A stretch of DNA of 64,000 nt from an uncultured Eubacteriales bacterium (lineage in GTDB: Bacteria; Bacillota; Clostridia; Christensenellales; UBA1242), in contig URXM01000003.1 in assembly GCA_900551855.1 (NCBI GenBank), positions 103,834 through 167,833 of the forward strand. Reading direction: 5' to 3'. The position numbers and the translations under genes are program-made. The notes under the pieces are model-generated. The model saw nothing but the letters and a program-made list of their open reading frames with translations. It did no database searches and was not told the origin of the DNA. Position 1 is the stretch's first letter. Each line of letters opens with the position of its first letter. This document shows positions 25,742 to 34,550 of the stretch, in pieces.

Positions 25742-26077
25742 TTAAATAACTGCAAAAATATAGATAACGACAATAACAACTGTTGCAACAATCCAGCAAA
25801 TCAACCACCAGATATTTCTTTTTCTTCTAGTCCAATAGAATCCAAGCCAAATAGCGATGATGTAAGCCAAGCATTCACCAATAGATTGGAAAGCTGAAGC
25901 AACTTGAGGGCTATTTTCCTTGAAAATCAATCTCAAAATCAAAGCAATAGCAATGAATATAATTGCAAAGTAAGCGATGCAATCCAAGATCTTAGTTGAA
26001 GACCATGTTCTAGTAGATTTTGTTACTGTTTTTGAATTTGAGCTTGAACTTGATGATTTTTTCTTCTTTTCAGCCAT
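25742..26077 (-). CDS. Small membrane protein with serine-rich N-terminus
   Basis: A 111-residue protein of unknown function. The N-terminus is lysine- and serine-rich (AEKKKKSSSSSSNSKTVTKS), then three hydrophobic helices follow (ILDCIAYFAIIFIAIALIL at about 30-48, ECLAYIIAIWLGFYW, and WWLICWIVATVVIVVIYIF). The basic and serine-rich head is likely cytoplasmic. AAAAGGAG precedes the start. Lies between rny and the other small membrane protein. Confidence 0.6.
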   Translation of the reverse strand: MAEKKKKSSSSSSNSKTVTKSTRTWSSTKILDCIAYFAIIFIAIALILRLIFKENSPQVASAFQSIGECLAYIIAIWLGFYWTRRKRNIWWLICWIVATVVIVVIYIFAVI

Positions 26078-26134
26078 TTTAAACTCCTTTTATAAATTTA
26101 TATGATAAATCAATTTTAAATTGATATCATAACA

Positions 26135-27718
26135 TTATTTAGCAGTTTCAGTAAATCTGCTTTCTCTTATGACATTGACTTTGATTTGACCAGGATATTG
26201 CATTTCATTTTCGATTTTAGCAGCAATATCTTTTGCCAAAAACATAGCCTGACTGTCAGAAATTTGTTCTGGTTTAACAATAATTCTGACTTCTCTTCCT
26301 GCTTGAACAGCATAAGATTTGTCAACACCTTCAAAACCGTTTGCGATTTCTTCAAGTTGTTGAAGACGCTTGATATAGTTTTCAAAACTATCTCTTCTAG
26401 CACCAGGTCTAGAACTTGAAATAGCATCAGCAACCTGAACAATGACAGCTTCAATAGTCTTAAATTCAACATCAAAATGGTGAGCTTCAATGCAGTGAAC
26501 AACTGCTTCGCTTTCGCCATACTTTCTTGCAAGTTCCACACCGATTTGAGTGTGAGTGCCTTCCATTTCATGGTCAAGAGCCTTGCCTATATCGTGAAGC
26601 AATCCCCCACGCTTTGCAATCTTGACATTTGCACCCATTTCACTGGCAAGAAGTCCAGCAATGATTGATGTTTCAATAGAGTGTTTCAAAACATTCTGTC
26701 CATAACTTGTTCTGTATTTCAAACGGCCAAGCACCTTAACCAATTCAGGATTGAGATTGAAGATTCCAGTTTCATTGCAAGCTTCGTCACCAGCTTGTTT
26801 GATGATTCTGTCAACTTCTTTTTGCATTTTCTCAACAATTTCTTCAATTCTTGTTGGGTGAATTCTTCCGTCAGAAATCAACTTTTCAAGAGAAAGTCTT
26901 GCAACCTCTCTTCTTATAGGATCAAAACCAGAAATTGTAATTGTCTCTGGTGTGTCATCAACAATAAGTTCTACCCCAGTAACAGCTTCGATTGCTCTGA
27001 TGTTTCTACCTTCACGCCCAATGATTCTTCCTTTCATTTCATCATTAGGAAGGGAAACAACAGAAACAGTCATTTCACTTGTTGTTTCTGTGGCACATCT
27101 TTGAAGAGCCTGCCCAATGATCCAACGAGCTTTGTTTTCGCCTTCTTCTTTGGCGTCATCTTCAATTTTCTTAACAATTACAGATGCTTCTTTTTGAGCA
27201 TCGTTTTTCATATTTGCAATAAGCATATCCTTTGCTTCTTGCTTAGAAAGTTTGGCAGTTTTTTCAAGTTCTTCCAAGATTTGTGCTTTCAAATCTTCTT
27301 GTTCTTGCTTCAACTTTTCCAAATTTTCTTTCATCGAAACAACTTCTTTCTTTTCTTCGTCAAGTTGCTCGTTTTTCTTGTCTGCAGCAAGTTCTTTTTT
27401 CTCGATATACTCTTCTCTTTGATTCAAGCGTTCTTCAAGTTTAACAACTTCTGCACGTCTTTCTTTAACTTCTTGCTCAACTTCATCTTTAAGTTTTTGA
27501 GCTTGTTCTTTGCTTTCGATAATAGCTTCTTTTTTTATAGTCTTAGCTTCTGCATACGCATCTTCAATAATCTTAATAGCATTAGATTTGTTTTTTTCAA
27601 TTTTTTTACTGCTATAAATTTTATATATTACCAGCCCAATGGCAAGTCCAACAAGGAATAATACAACCGATATAACCGACACGATAGCAGGAGCGACATC
27701 CAACAACATACCACTCAT
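26135..27718 (-). CDS. rny: Ribonuclease Y
   Basis: RNase Y, the membrane-bound endonuclease that starts mRNA decay in Bacillota. The 527 residues show an N-terminal membrane anchor (ISVVLFLVGLAIGLVIYKI), a long coiled coil to about residue 190, a KH domain (GRIIGREGRNIRAIEAVTGV) and an HD domain (GGLLHDIGKALDHEMEGTHT). Start at 27718 is chosen because AAAGGGGAA lies 8 nt upstream and family proteins begin just before the anchor; an upstream in-frame codon lacks support. Confidence 0.96.
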   Translation of the reverse strand: MSGMLLDVAPAIVSVISVVLFLVGLAIGLVIYKIYSSKKIEKNKSNAIKIIEDAYAEAKTIKKEAIIESKEQAQKLKDEVEQEVKERRAEVVKLEERLNQREEYIEKKELAADKKNEQLDEEKKEVVSMKENLEKLKQEQEDLKAQILEELEKTAKLSKQEAKDMLIANMKNDAQKEASVIVKKIEDDAKEEGENKARWIIGQALQRCATETTSEMTVSVVSLPNDEMKGRIIGREGRNIRAIEAVTGVELIVDDTPETITISGFDPIRREVARLSLEKLISDGRIHPTRIEEIVEKMQKEVDRIIKQAGDEACNETGIFNLNPELVKVLGRLKYRTSYGQNVLKHSIETSIIAGLLASEMGANVKIAKRGGLLHDIGKALDHEMEGTHTQIGVELARKYGESEAVVHCIEAHHFDVEFKTIEAVIVQVADAISSSRPGARRDSFENYIKRLQQLEEIANGFEGVDKSYAVQAGREVRIIVKPEQISDSQAMFLAKDIAAKIENEMQYPGQIKVNVIRESRFTETAK

Positions 27719-27793
27719 ACTATATTCCCCTTTATAATAAGCATTGCTGCCAATATGACGAAAAACAAAAGGCAAACTTTTACTTACAAAAAG

Positions 27794-27822
27794 AGTTTAC
27801 CTTTTTTTGAAATCTTTGTCAA
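27794..27822 (-). promoter_or_regulatory. Probable promoter of rny
   Basis: On the minus strand TTGACA (27817-27822), 17-nt spacer, TAAACT (27794-27799). The -10 is weaker than others in the window. It lies 76 nt before the rny start. Confidence 0.5.
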
Positions 27823-27920
27823 ACAAATTAAGAATATTTAAAAATAAAATAAATAAAACTTATTATATTAGGTATATTAAGCCCCAAAGTAAAACTCTAT
27901 AAAAACTGCATAAACTCAAC

Positions 27921-27946
27921 AAAAAAAGGCTGTAATTAAACAGCCT
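27921..27946 (-). terminator. Terminator of the tig-clpP-clpX transcript
   Basis: Minus-strand hairpin AGGCTGT (27940-27946) with ACAGCCT (27927-27933) followed by a seven-T run (27927-27921). It overlaps the clpX stop codon. Confidence 0.8.
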
Positions 27947-29231
27947 CTTTTGACTCGGTATCACGCTTTATTAAAATAGGTTTTTCTCCTTTTTCAATAA
28001 AATCTTTTGTGATGATAATTTTGCTATAAATTTGAGGATCAGGCAAATCAAACATAAGTTCCAACATTTTTGTTTCCATAATGGTTCTTATGCCTCTTGC
28101 GCCTGTTTTCAAAGCAATAGCTTTTTGTGCAACATAAGCGATGGCATCATCTTCAAAATCAATATCAAAACCATCGATCTTAAACATCTCTTTGTATTGT
28201 TTGATCAAAGAATTTTTAGGTTCAACCAAAATTCTCTGAAGAGCTTTGTCATCAAGGTCATCAAGCCCAGTGATGATAGGAAGTCTTCCAACAAATTCTG
28301 GAATAAGTCCAAATTTGATCAAATCATCAGGTTGAACATCTTTTGAAAAATCAATCTTTGCTTTTTCTTCTGAATTTTTTATGTTAGCGTTAAATCCAAT
28401 TGCAGAAGAAGACAATCTCTTGTGAATGATATCATCAAGTCCAACAAAAGCCCCACCGCAAATAAACAAAATGTTTGTAGTGTCAATTTGGATCATTTCT
28501 TGATGAGGATGTTTTCTTCCACCTTGTGGAGGAACACTGGCAATTGTGCTTTCAATAATCTTTAAAAGTGCTTGTTGAACACCCTCGCCACCTACATCAC
28601 GAGTCAAAGAACGATTTTCACTCTTTCTAGCGAGTTTATCGATTTCATCGATGTAAATAATTCCTCTTTGAGCCTTTTCAATATCATAATCAGCATTTTG
28701 AATAAGTTTCAAAAGGACATTTTCAACATCTTCGCCGACATAGCCTGCTTCTGTCAAAGTTGTGGCATCAGCACAAGCAAAAGGAACATCAAGAATTCTA
28801 GCCAAAGTTCTCACAAGCAAAGTTTTTCCAGAACCAGTAGGACCAATCATCAAAATGTTGCTTTTTTCAAGTTCAACATTTGGATTTTCAATGGCATCTT
28901 TCTCTTTGTTTTTCTTGCTTGCATTGACTTTGTTGTGTTCGTTGTAGTTTATTCTCTTATAATGATTGAAAACGGCAACAGAAAGCACTTTCTTTGCTTG
29001 TTCTTGCCCGATAACATAGTTGTCAAGGCACTTTTTTATCTCTTTTGGAGAAGGCAAAACCAAGTCTTTAAAGACTTTAAGTTTCATATTCTCTTCTTTG
29101 ATAATATCAGCACATATTCTTATGCAATCATCACAGATAAAAGCATCGCCATTTGGACTGGCAATAAGTTTTTTTGCAGCCTTTTGAGGTCTGCCACAAA
29201 ATGAGCAAGCACACATTTCAATATCTTTCAT
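27936..29231 (-). CDS. clpX: ATP-dependent Clp protease ATP-binding subunit ClpX
   Basis: ClpX, the AAA+ unfoldase that delivers substrates to ClpP. The 431 residues show the N-terminal four-cysteine zinc domain (CSFCGRPQ ... FICDDCIRIC), YVIGQEQAKKVLSVAVFNHY, Walker A (MIGPTGSGKTLLVRTLA), the pore motif AGYVGEDVE, Walker B (GIIYIDEIDKLA), RDVGGEGVQQALLK and GRLPIITGL. AAGGGG precedes the ATG. Follows clpP by 9 nt in the classic tig-clpP-clpX order. Confidence 0.97.
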   Translation of the reverse strand: MKDIEMCACSFCGRPQKAAKKLIASPNGDAFICDDCIRICADIIKEENMKLKVFKDLVLPSPKEIKKCLDNYVIGQEQAKKVLSVAVFNHYKRINYNEHNKVNASKKNKEKDAIENPNVELEKSNILMIGPTGSGKTLLVRTLARILDVPFACADATTLTEAGYVGEDVENVLLKLIQNADYDIEKAQRGIIYIDEIDKLARKSENRSLTRDVGGEGVQQALLKIIESTIASVPPQGGRKHPHQEMIQIDTTNILFICGGAFVGLDDIIHKRLSSSAIGFNANIKNSEEKAKIDFSKDVQPDDLIKFGLIPEFVGRLPIITGLDDLDDKALQRILVEPKNSLIKQYKEMFKIDGFDIDFEDDAIAYVAQKAIALKTGARGIRTIMETKMLELMFDLPDPQIYSKIIITKDFIEKGEKPILIKRDTESKEAV

Positions 29232-29240
29232 TCTAACCCC

Positions 29241-29840
29241 TTATTTTTGGTTTTTGTTTGCTTTTCTGGTGACAAAAATATTGTCAATCAATCCATATTC
29301 TTTGGCTTCTTCAGCAGACATATAATTGTCTCTGTCAGTATCTTTTTCAATTTCTTCCAAAGATTTTCCTGTGTTTTCACTAAGAATTTTGTTCAACATA
29401 TTCTTAGTCTTTTTCATATGTTTTGCTTGAATTTCAATGTCACTTGCTTGCCCTTGTGTTCCACCAAGTGGTTGATGAATCATAATTTCGCTGTTAGGCA
29501 AAGCAAAACGCTTACCCTTTGCCCCACTTGAAAGCAAGAATGCTCCCATAGATGCAGCAAGACCAACGCAGATTGTAGAAACATCACACTTGATATAGTT
29601 CATTGTGTCATAAATAGCTATTCCTGCACTTACAGAGCCACCAGGGCTGTTTATATACAAGAATATATCTTTGTCAGGATTTTTCCCTTCCAAATAAATA
29701 AGTTGTGCAATGACAACATTTGCAGTTGCGTCAGTGATTTCACCTGTCAAGAAAATAATTCTATCTTCCAAAAGTCTAGAATATATATCATAGGATCTTT
29801 CACTTGCACCTGTTTGGTCAACGACCATAGGTATCAACAT
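29241..29840 (-). CDS. clpP: ATP-dependent Clp protease proteolytic subunit ClpP
   Basis: ClpP, the tetradecameric serine peptidase of ClpXP. The 199 residues carry PMVVDQTGASERSYDIYSRL, YINSPGGSVSAGIAIYDTM, the nucleophile serine in GLAASMGAFLLSSGAKGKR, the histidine in EIMIHQPLGGTQGQASDIE, and the aspartate in EKDTDRDNYMSAEEAKEYG. All three catalytic residues are present. GGAGG precedes the ATG. Between tig and clpX. Confidence 0.97.
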   Translation of the reverse strand: MLIPMVVDQTGASERSYDIYSRLLEDRIIFLTGEITDATANVVIAQLIYLEGKNPDKDIFLYINSPGGSVSAGIAIYDTMNYIKCDVSTICVGLAASMGAFLLSSGAKGKRFALPNSEIMIHQPLGGTQGQASDIEIQAKHMKKTKNMLNKILSENTGKSLEEIEKDTDRDNYMSAEEAKEYGLIDNIFVTRKANKNQK

Positions 29841-29925
29841 AAAACACCTCCATATATTTGCGCATCAAGGTAAAAGCCCAATGCTTTAAGCTGGAAAAAT
29901 CTAGCAAAAAGGAAAGAAAGTAGTT

Positions 29926-31173
29926 TTATTCAATAACTTCAATAGTGTTGTTGTCTTTCAAGAATTTATGAAGTTTGTCAAGTAAGAGTTCGTTTTCTTT
30001 TCTAACGATTTCGTGACTGTCTTTCATACCCTTTGTAGCTTCTTCCAATTCTTTAGCAGAAACTTCGATTTTGTTTTCTTCAAGAAGTTTTCTATAGATA
30101 TAACGAGTCTTAATCATCTTAAGAGTTCTTTCTTTTGCGTTAGCAAGATAATCTTTCAAGTTAGAACCTGTTTGAGCAAGGTAGTCTTCCAAAGTAACAT
30201 TATATGCAGCCAAAGCATCTTTCATTCTCTTAACATCATCATTAACAGCGTTTTCTACCATAATTTCAGGGATTTCAACATTAGTATTAGCAAGCAAATA
30301 TTCTCTCATGTTGTATTCAAATTCGTTTTCAAATTGCTTGTCTTTCATATCTTGAATATGAGCAGTTAAATCTTTTTTATACTCATCAACAGTTTCAAAC
30401 TCTGTCGTATCAGCGACAAATTTGTCATTAAGTTCTGGCAAAGATTTTTCTCTAACATCGTTTACAACAACTTTAAACAAAGCTTTTTTGCCTTTCAATT
30501 CGTCAACTTGGTAGTTTTCAGGGAATGTAACATTAACATCAACATTATCACCCTTTTTGTGTCCAACGAGTTGATCTTCAAAAGTGTCAATAAAACTGTG
30601 AGAACCGATTTCAAGAGGATAATCTTTTGCAGCACCACCATTGAAAGCAACTCCATCAATATAGCCAGTAAAGTCAATCAAAGCATTGTCGCCATTTTTG
30701 ATTTCTCTGTCAACAGAAACAAACTTTGCATTGTCTTCAAGCAAGTGATGAATTTGATGTTCAATGTCGTGTTCTGTCACTTCTTTGCTGTGAACTTTAA
30801 TTGTGACACCCTTATATTTGCACAATTCAAATTCAGGAACAATTTCAAAGAATATCTTCATTTTCAAACCATCTGAAGCAGTAAAGCTTTCAAACTGAGT
30901 TGTTGGCATAGCAACAGGTTCGAGTTCTGGATTTTTGCTTAAAACTTCTTCAATAGTTTCGTTAACAAATTTTTCTACAGTATCTTCAAAGAATACACTG
31001 TCCCCATAGAGTTGTTCAATAACTTTTCTTGGAGCGTGTCCTTTTCTAAATCCTTCAATATTAAATTTGCTTTTTGTGGATTCATATACTTCTTGAACCC
31101 CTTTTTCCCATTCAACATTGTCAATAGACAAGTCAATTTCAACTTTTGTATTTTCTTTTTTTAAACTAAACAT
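29926..31173 (-). CDS. tig: Trigger factor
   Basis: Trigger factor, the ribosome-bound chaperone and prolyl isomerase. The 415 residues show the ribosome-binding domain with the FRKGHAPRKVIEQLYG signature (near 42-57), the FKBP-type domain (GDNALIDFTGYIDGVAFNGG, then PLEIGSHSFIDTFEDQLVG) at about 150-230, and a helical C-terminal substrate-binding domain. GGAGGT lies 6 nt upstream. It heads the tig-clpP-clpX cluster with its own promoter, so nascent-chain folding and ClpXP are co-expressed. Confidence 0.96.
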   Translation of the reverse strand: MFSLKKENTKVEIDLSIDNVEWEKGVQEVYESTKSKFNIEGFRKGHAPRKVIEQLYGDSVFFEDTVEKFVNETIEEVLSKNPELEPVAMPTTQFESFTASDGLKMKIFFEIVPEFELCKYKGVTIKVHSKEVTEHDIEHQIHHLLEDNAKFVSVDREIKNGDNALIDFTGYIDGVAFNGGAAKDYPLEIGSHSFIDTFEDQLVGHKKGDNVDVNVTFPENYQVDELKGKKALFKVVVNDVREKSLPELNDKFVADTTEFETVDEYKKDLTAHIQDMKDKQFENEFEYNMREYLLANTNVEIPEIMVENAVNDDVKRMKDALAAYNVTLEDYLAQTGSNLKDYLANAKERTLKMIKTRYIYRKLLEENKIEVSAKELEEATKGMKDSHEIVRKENELLLDKLHKFLKDNNTIEVIE

Positions 31174-31199
31174 TTTTACCTCCGTTGTTTAACTGATAG

Positions 31200-31228
31200 A
31201 TTTTAGCATATTAAAGTTTAAAAAGCAA
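31200..31228 (-). promoter_or_regulatory. Promoter of tig-clpP-clpX
   Basis: On the minus strand TTGCTT (31223-31228), 17-nt spacer ending in TGC, TAAAAT (31200-31205), an extended -10 promoter. About 27 nt before the tig start, which has a GGAGGT ribosome site. No CIRCE element is seen. Confidence 0.65.
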
Positions 31229-31255
31229 CCATTATTGACACATAACCTGTCATTT

Positions 31256-31291
31256 TTTGTCGAAAATATTTTTTTACTGTCTTTGTCGAAA
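31256..31291. promoter_or_regulatory. Direct repeats TTTGTCGAAA upstream of tig
   Basis: Exact copies at 31256-31265 and 31282-31291, spaced 26 nt from start to start, lie 28-63 nt upstream of the tig -35 box. Such spacing on one face-and-a-half of DNA suits a regulator site. No known regulator consensus was recognised. Confidence 0.4.
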
Positions 31292-31387
31292 TTTGCATAT
31301 AAAAAATAAACACAATCACACAAAAATTTCTCTCAAGCTCTTCAGACTCTAAAAAATAAAAAACAACAAAAAATCAATATGTTGGGA

Positions 31388-31403
31388 GTGTTATGCATAA
31401 TAC
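31388..31403. repeat. TTGCATAATAC-family palindrome
   Basis: GTGTTATGCATAATAC: the two arms of the dispersed repeat overlap at a central ATGCAT, giving a 16-nt palindrome with one mismatched pair. Confidence 0.6.
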
Positions 31404-31448
31404 AAACAATATGTAGAAAAACACATTTAAACAACTTGTTATATTTGT

Positions 31449-31476
31449 TTGATTTTTTAGTATAATTTGATATAAT
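31449..31476 (+). promoter_or_regulatory. Promoter of the Xer recombinase, probably leaderless
   Basis: TTGATT (31449-31454), 16-nt spacer, TATAAT (31471-31476), with another TATAAT at 31461-31466. The ATG begins 6 nt after the -10 box and no Shine-Dalgarno exists. Confidence 0.6.
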
Positions 31477-31482
31477 TATAGT

Positions 31483-32526
31483 ATGAGTAATTTGTCATAT
31501 TATGAAAAGAGAGATTTAAAAAATATGCAGACAGTTGGACATTATCTTTCCAATTTGCCTGATTATTGCTATGATTTCTTCACAGGCATAGAAAACAACA
31601 CCTCCAGTCTTACCCGTGTAAATTACGCCATGGATTTGAGTGTATTTTTTGATTATCTTGAGAAATATGTTTTGAGAAAGCCAAAAATGGAAATTACATT
31701 AAACGATCTCAATCAATTGCAATCAAGAAACATAGAAAACTTCCTTTCATACCTTACTTTCTATCAAAACGAAGAAAACAAAACGATAAAAAACACAGAA
31801 AGAGGCAAAGCAAGAAAACTTGCAAGTATAAGAAGTTTTTTCAAATATTTGTTCAATCACGATATGATTTCTTCGAATGTTGCCAGCAAAGTATCAACTC
31901 CAAAACTTCATAATAAAGAAATTATAAGACTAGAACAAGACGAAGTAGAAAGGATGTTGGATGCCGTTCAATCCCCTACAACCTTTACAGAACGCCAAAA
32001 AAACTACAACAAAAACACCCAAGAAAGAGATAACGCCATAGTAACCTTGTTTTTAGGGACTGGCATAAGAATTTCCGAACTTGTCGGACTTAATGTAGAA
32101 GACTTTGATTTCTCACAAAATGCTTTCAAAGTGACAAGAAAAGGTGGAAATCAAACAATTCTCTATTTCTCAAGAGAAGTTGCAGAAGCATTGCAAGAAT
32201 GGTTAAGGAAAAGAGCGACTTTAAAACTTGATGAAGAAGAAAACGCTATGTTTGTCTCCCTTCAAAACAAAAGAATCTGCGTCAGAGCAGTTGAAAATCT
32301 TGTGAAAAAGTTTGCAAAAGAAGGTAGCCCATTAAAAAAGATTTCTCCGCACAAATTGCGCTCAACATTTGGCACAAATCTGTATAGAGAAACAAAAGAT
32401 ATTTACATTGTTGCCGATGTACTTGGTCATAAAGATGTAAACACAACAAAGAAACACTACGCAGCAATAAGCGAAGATATGAGAAAATCAGTTGCAAACA
32501 TAGTAAAAATTCACAACGAAGATTAA
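31483..32526 (+). CDS. Xer-type tyrosine recombinase
   Basis: A 347-residue tyrosine recombinase. The N-terminal SAM-like core-binding domain spans about 15-140 (SSLTRVNYAMDLSVFFDYL). The catalytic domain has the first arginine in FLGTGIRISELVGLNVEDF, HKLRSTFGTNLY (H-x-x-R), LGHKDVNTTKKHY with the second His and the nucleophile tyrosine. All catalytic residues are present. It is longer than XerC/XerD (about 300) because of an insert near residues 165-185 (FTERQKNYNKNTQERD). It may be the chromosomal dimer-resolution recombinase; an integrase role is possible but no element borders it. Convergent with spoIVB. Confidence 0.85.
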   Translation: MSNLSYYEKRDLKNMQTVGHYLSNLPDYCYDFFTGIENNTSSLTRVNYAMDLSVFFDYLEKYVLRKPKMEITLNDLNQLQSRNIENFLSYLTFYQNEENKTIKNTERGKARKLASIRSFFKYLFNHDMISSNVASKVSTPKLHNKEIIRLEQDEVERMLDAVQSPTTFTERQKNYNKNTQERDNAIVTLFLGTGIRISELVGLNVEDFDFSQNAFKVTRKGGNQTILYFSREVAEALQEWLRKRATLKLDEEENAMFVSLQNKRICVRAVENLVKKFAKEGSPLKKISPHKLRSTFGTNLYRETKDIYIVADVLGHKDVNTTKKHYAAISEDMRKSVANIVKIHNED

Positions 32527-32546
32527 AATCAAAAATTTATTGCATA

Positions 32547-32601
32547 ATACTATATTTTGTAGACATATTCAAAGCATACTACACAAAATATAGTATTTTT
32601 T
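32547..32601. terminator. Bidirectional terminator between the recombinase and spoIVB
   Basis: Perfect 14-bp stem ATACTATATTTTGT (32547-32560) with ACAAAATATAGTAT (32583-32596), 22-nt loop, then a T-tract to 32601. The left arm overlaps a TTGCATAATAC copy (32540-32550). Confidence 0.8.
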
Positions 32602-33776
32602 TAAATCATCCAATCAGCATAGACACCATAACCCTTTGTCGGATCATTCAAAAACACGTGTGTCACAGCCCCTATAATTTTTCCATCTTGAACAATAGGA
32701 GAACCACTCATTCCCTGGACTATTCCTCCTGTCATATCAAGCAATCTTTTGTCTTTCACTCTAAAAACCAAACTTTTGTCATCTGCAGATTTTTGATAAT
32801 TTGCTTTTATAATTTCAATTTCATATTCTTCTCTGATCCCACTCAAACTTGAAACTATATAAGCTTTACCCATTTTGACACCAAGCCTGCCACCAAGTTT
32901 TGCAGTCAAATTCTCATCAACAAGCCCACTTACATCATTCAGCACCCCATTTATGCCAAATTTAGAGTTGTCTTCTATAGTTCCTTTACTCTTTGAGTTT
33001 GGCAGAAATATACATCTTAGTTCCCCTGGAGCATTTTTCTTACCCTTATTTATTCCAATTAAATTGCATTCATAAACATCACCGCTAGAAACAGGCACAA
33101 CATTTCCACCACTAGCTTCAACAATAGGATGACCCAATGCCCCATATTCTTTGGTCTTTTTGTTTACAAAAGTAAGCGTCCCAACGCCAGTTATATCATC
33201 TTTTACCCATAAACCAAGTTTCAACTTGCCAGTAGAATCATCTTTGGTCGTTTTTACCAGAGTTTTAAGTTCTTTGTTTTTCCTTAAAAACTTGACTTCA
33301 ACCTCATTCCCACTCTGCTGTAAAATGTCTTGTATTTGGTTTAGATCTTCAACATCATGACCATTTATTTGAGTTATGATATCACCTTCTTTCAAAGAAG
33401 TATCAATGTTGTTTTCTTCGCTTACTACAATAGCTCCATCAGTATAAATAGAAAGCCCAATTGGCACCCCTCCAACATAATAATCATCATCGGAAGCCAG
33501 AACAACATCAACCTTCTTAATTGGTATAAATCCAAACAGTTTAAATACAACTTCTCCCTGTTTAACCTTTTGTCCTCCAACTATCTTTTCTTTTTCATTC
33601 AGTTGAACCTTAAAAAAGTCGCCAAAAGTTTTGTTTTCATTCACCGTTTCAATGTCGTTATATTCCACCAAAAAACCATTTCCAAGCCCAATAATCTCTT
33701 GTAATGGAAAGTAGATAGAACAACACAAAAACACGACCAAAAAAACCGAGAAAAACGCAATAGAATATTTCTTCAT
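32601..33776 (-). CDS. spoIVB: SpoIVB-type S55 serine peptidase
   Basis: SpoIVB is the forespore-secreted peptidase that triggers sigma-K activation during sporulation in Bacillus. The 391 residues have an N-terminal membrane anchor (IAFFSVFLVVFLCCSIYF), a PDZ domain (about 100-170, with EGDIITQINGHDVEDLN) and the S55 domain with its histidine in GALGHPIVEASGG and serine in GIVQGMSGSPIVQDGK. The C-terminal HVFLNDPTKGYGVYADWM matches the family. Start at ATG 33776. TATAAT lies 5 nt upstream and no ribosome site is seen. It is three genes away from recN, its usual neighbour. Confidence 0.92.
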   Translation of the reverse strand: MKKYSIAFFSVFLVVFLCCSIYFPLQEIIGLGNGFLVEYNDIETVNENKTFGDFFKVQLNEKEKIVGGQKVKQGEVVFKLFGFIPIKKVDVVLASDDDYYVGGVPIGLSIYTDGAIVVSEENNIDTSLKEGDIITQINGHDVEDLNQIQDILQQSGNEVEVKFLRKNKELKTLVKTTKDDSTGKLKLGLWVKDDITGVGTLTFVNKKTKEYGALGHPIVEASGGNVVPVSSGDVYECNLIGINKGKKNAPGELRCIFLPNSKSKGTIEDNSKFGINGVLNDVSGLVDENLTAKLGGRLGVKMGKAYIVSSLSGIREEYEIEIIKANYQKSADDKSLVFRVKDKRLLDMTGGIVQGMSGSPIVQDGKIIGAVTHVFLNDPTKGYGVYADWMI

Positions 33777-33815
33777 AATCAATTATAGTCTTTGCAGAAA
33801 TGTCAAAATTATGTT

Positions 33816-33844
33816 AAAAAAAGATTGGACAAAACATCCAATCT
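33816..33844 (-). terminator. Terminator of the YgjP-type peptidase gene
   Basis: Minus-strand stem AGATTGGA (33837-33844) and TCCAATCT (33822-33829) with 7-nt loop, followed by a T-tract (33822-33816). Just downstream of the peptidase stop. Confidence 0.8.
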
Positions 33845-33851
33845 CCTTTTA

Positions 33852-34481
33852 TTAAAAATTTGTTTTAAGCACAAACGAATATTTGTTTAATTCTTTCTTT
33901 AAAGCCTTATAGTTTGGACAAATTTTTTCAAGATCTTTCCAAAATTGTGGCTTGTGATTCATATGTATGCTGTGGCACAATTCGTGATAAATCACATATT
34001 CAATCAAATTCTCAGGCAAAATAAGCAATTTGAAATTTAATTTCATCTGTCTTTTACAGTTATAACTCCCCCAAATTCTCACAGAATCAGTAATTTTTAT
34101 TTCATTGTATTTCAATCCTGTTTCAGAAGATAACTTATCTGCAAGTTCTTCCAACTTCCAAAACATTGACAGATAATATTTTCTTATTTCTTCTTTCTTT
34201 CCTTCAGAATCCAATTTGTCAAATTCCAATGAAATTTCCTTTGTTGAAACAAAAGGTTTCCCATTTAGGTAAATAAACTTCTCAAAATCAAAGTCAGTTG
34301 AAAAACTTTCATTATCTTTCATCCTAGCTGAAGTCTTTTTAAGCCAATTTTCTTTACTCTTCAAAAACTCTTCTATCTTTTTGTCAGATATAGTTTTAGG
34401 AACTTTCAAAACAGCATTATCACTGTCAATAACTTTCAAAACTATTGTTTTTCTTTTCTCTTTTATTAGTTTAATTTTCAT
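33852..34481 (-). CDS. YgjP/DUF45-type zinc metallopeptidase
   Basis: A 209-residue protein of the YgjP (DUF45, WLM/SprT-like) family. The zinc-binding motif is in EYVIYHELCHSIHMNHKPQF, giving HExxH with the third ligand further on (FWKDLEKICPNYK). The preceding IWGSYNCKRQMKLNF and the N-terminal IKEKRKTIVLKVID are also family traits. Substrates are unknown. There is no Shine-Dalgarno: TACAAT ends 6 nt before the ATG, with TTGATT 17 nt further up, so the message is probably leaderless. Divergent from the PadR gene. Confidence 0.85.
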   Translation of the reverse strand: MKIKLIKEKRKTIVLKVIDSDNAVLKVPKTISDKKIEEFLKSKENWLKKTSARMKDNESFSTDFDFEKFIYLNGKPFVSTKEISLEFDKLDSEGKKEEIRKYYLSMFWKLEELADKLSSETGLKYNEIKITDSVRIWGSYNCKRQMKLNFKLLILPENLIEYVIYHELCHSIHMNHKPQFWKDLEKICPNYKALKKELNKYSFVLKTNF

Positions 34482-34487
34482 AATATT

Positions 34488-34516
34488 ATTGTAGCACTTT
34501 TGATATTAAAAATCAA
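34488..34516 (-). promoter_or_regulatory. Promoter of the YgjP-type peptidase, probably leaderless
   Basis: On the minus strand TTGATT (34511-34516), 17-nt spacer, TACAAT (34488-34493); ATG 6 nt later. Confidence 0.65.
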
Positions 34517-34550
34517 ACATTTTATTTTTTTCTATATATAAAAGATCATT

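Larger units (their letters stand above)
31174..31482. other. Divergent spacer between tig and the Xer recombinase
   Basis: A 309-nt gene-free spacer. It contains the tig promoter, two direct TTTGTCGAAA copies, a 16-nt TTGCATAATAC-type palindrome (31388-31403) and the recombinase promoter. Nothing in it looks coding. Confidence 0.7.

Noticed and set aside
31483..32526. The Xer recombinase as the integrase of the phage-like module
   Set aside because: It is 19 kb away, with conserved core genes between, and has no element borders around it.
33783..33815. Promoter TTGACA-TATAAT for spoIVB
   Set aside because: The two boxes are only 13 nt apart, too close for sigma-A; a forespore sigma-G match was not convincing either. 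Only the TATAAT close to the ATG was noted.
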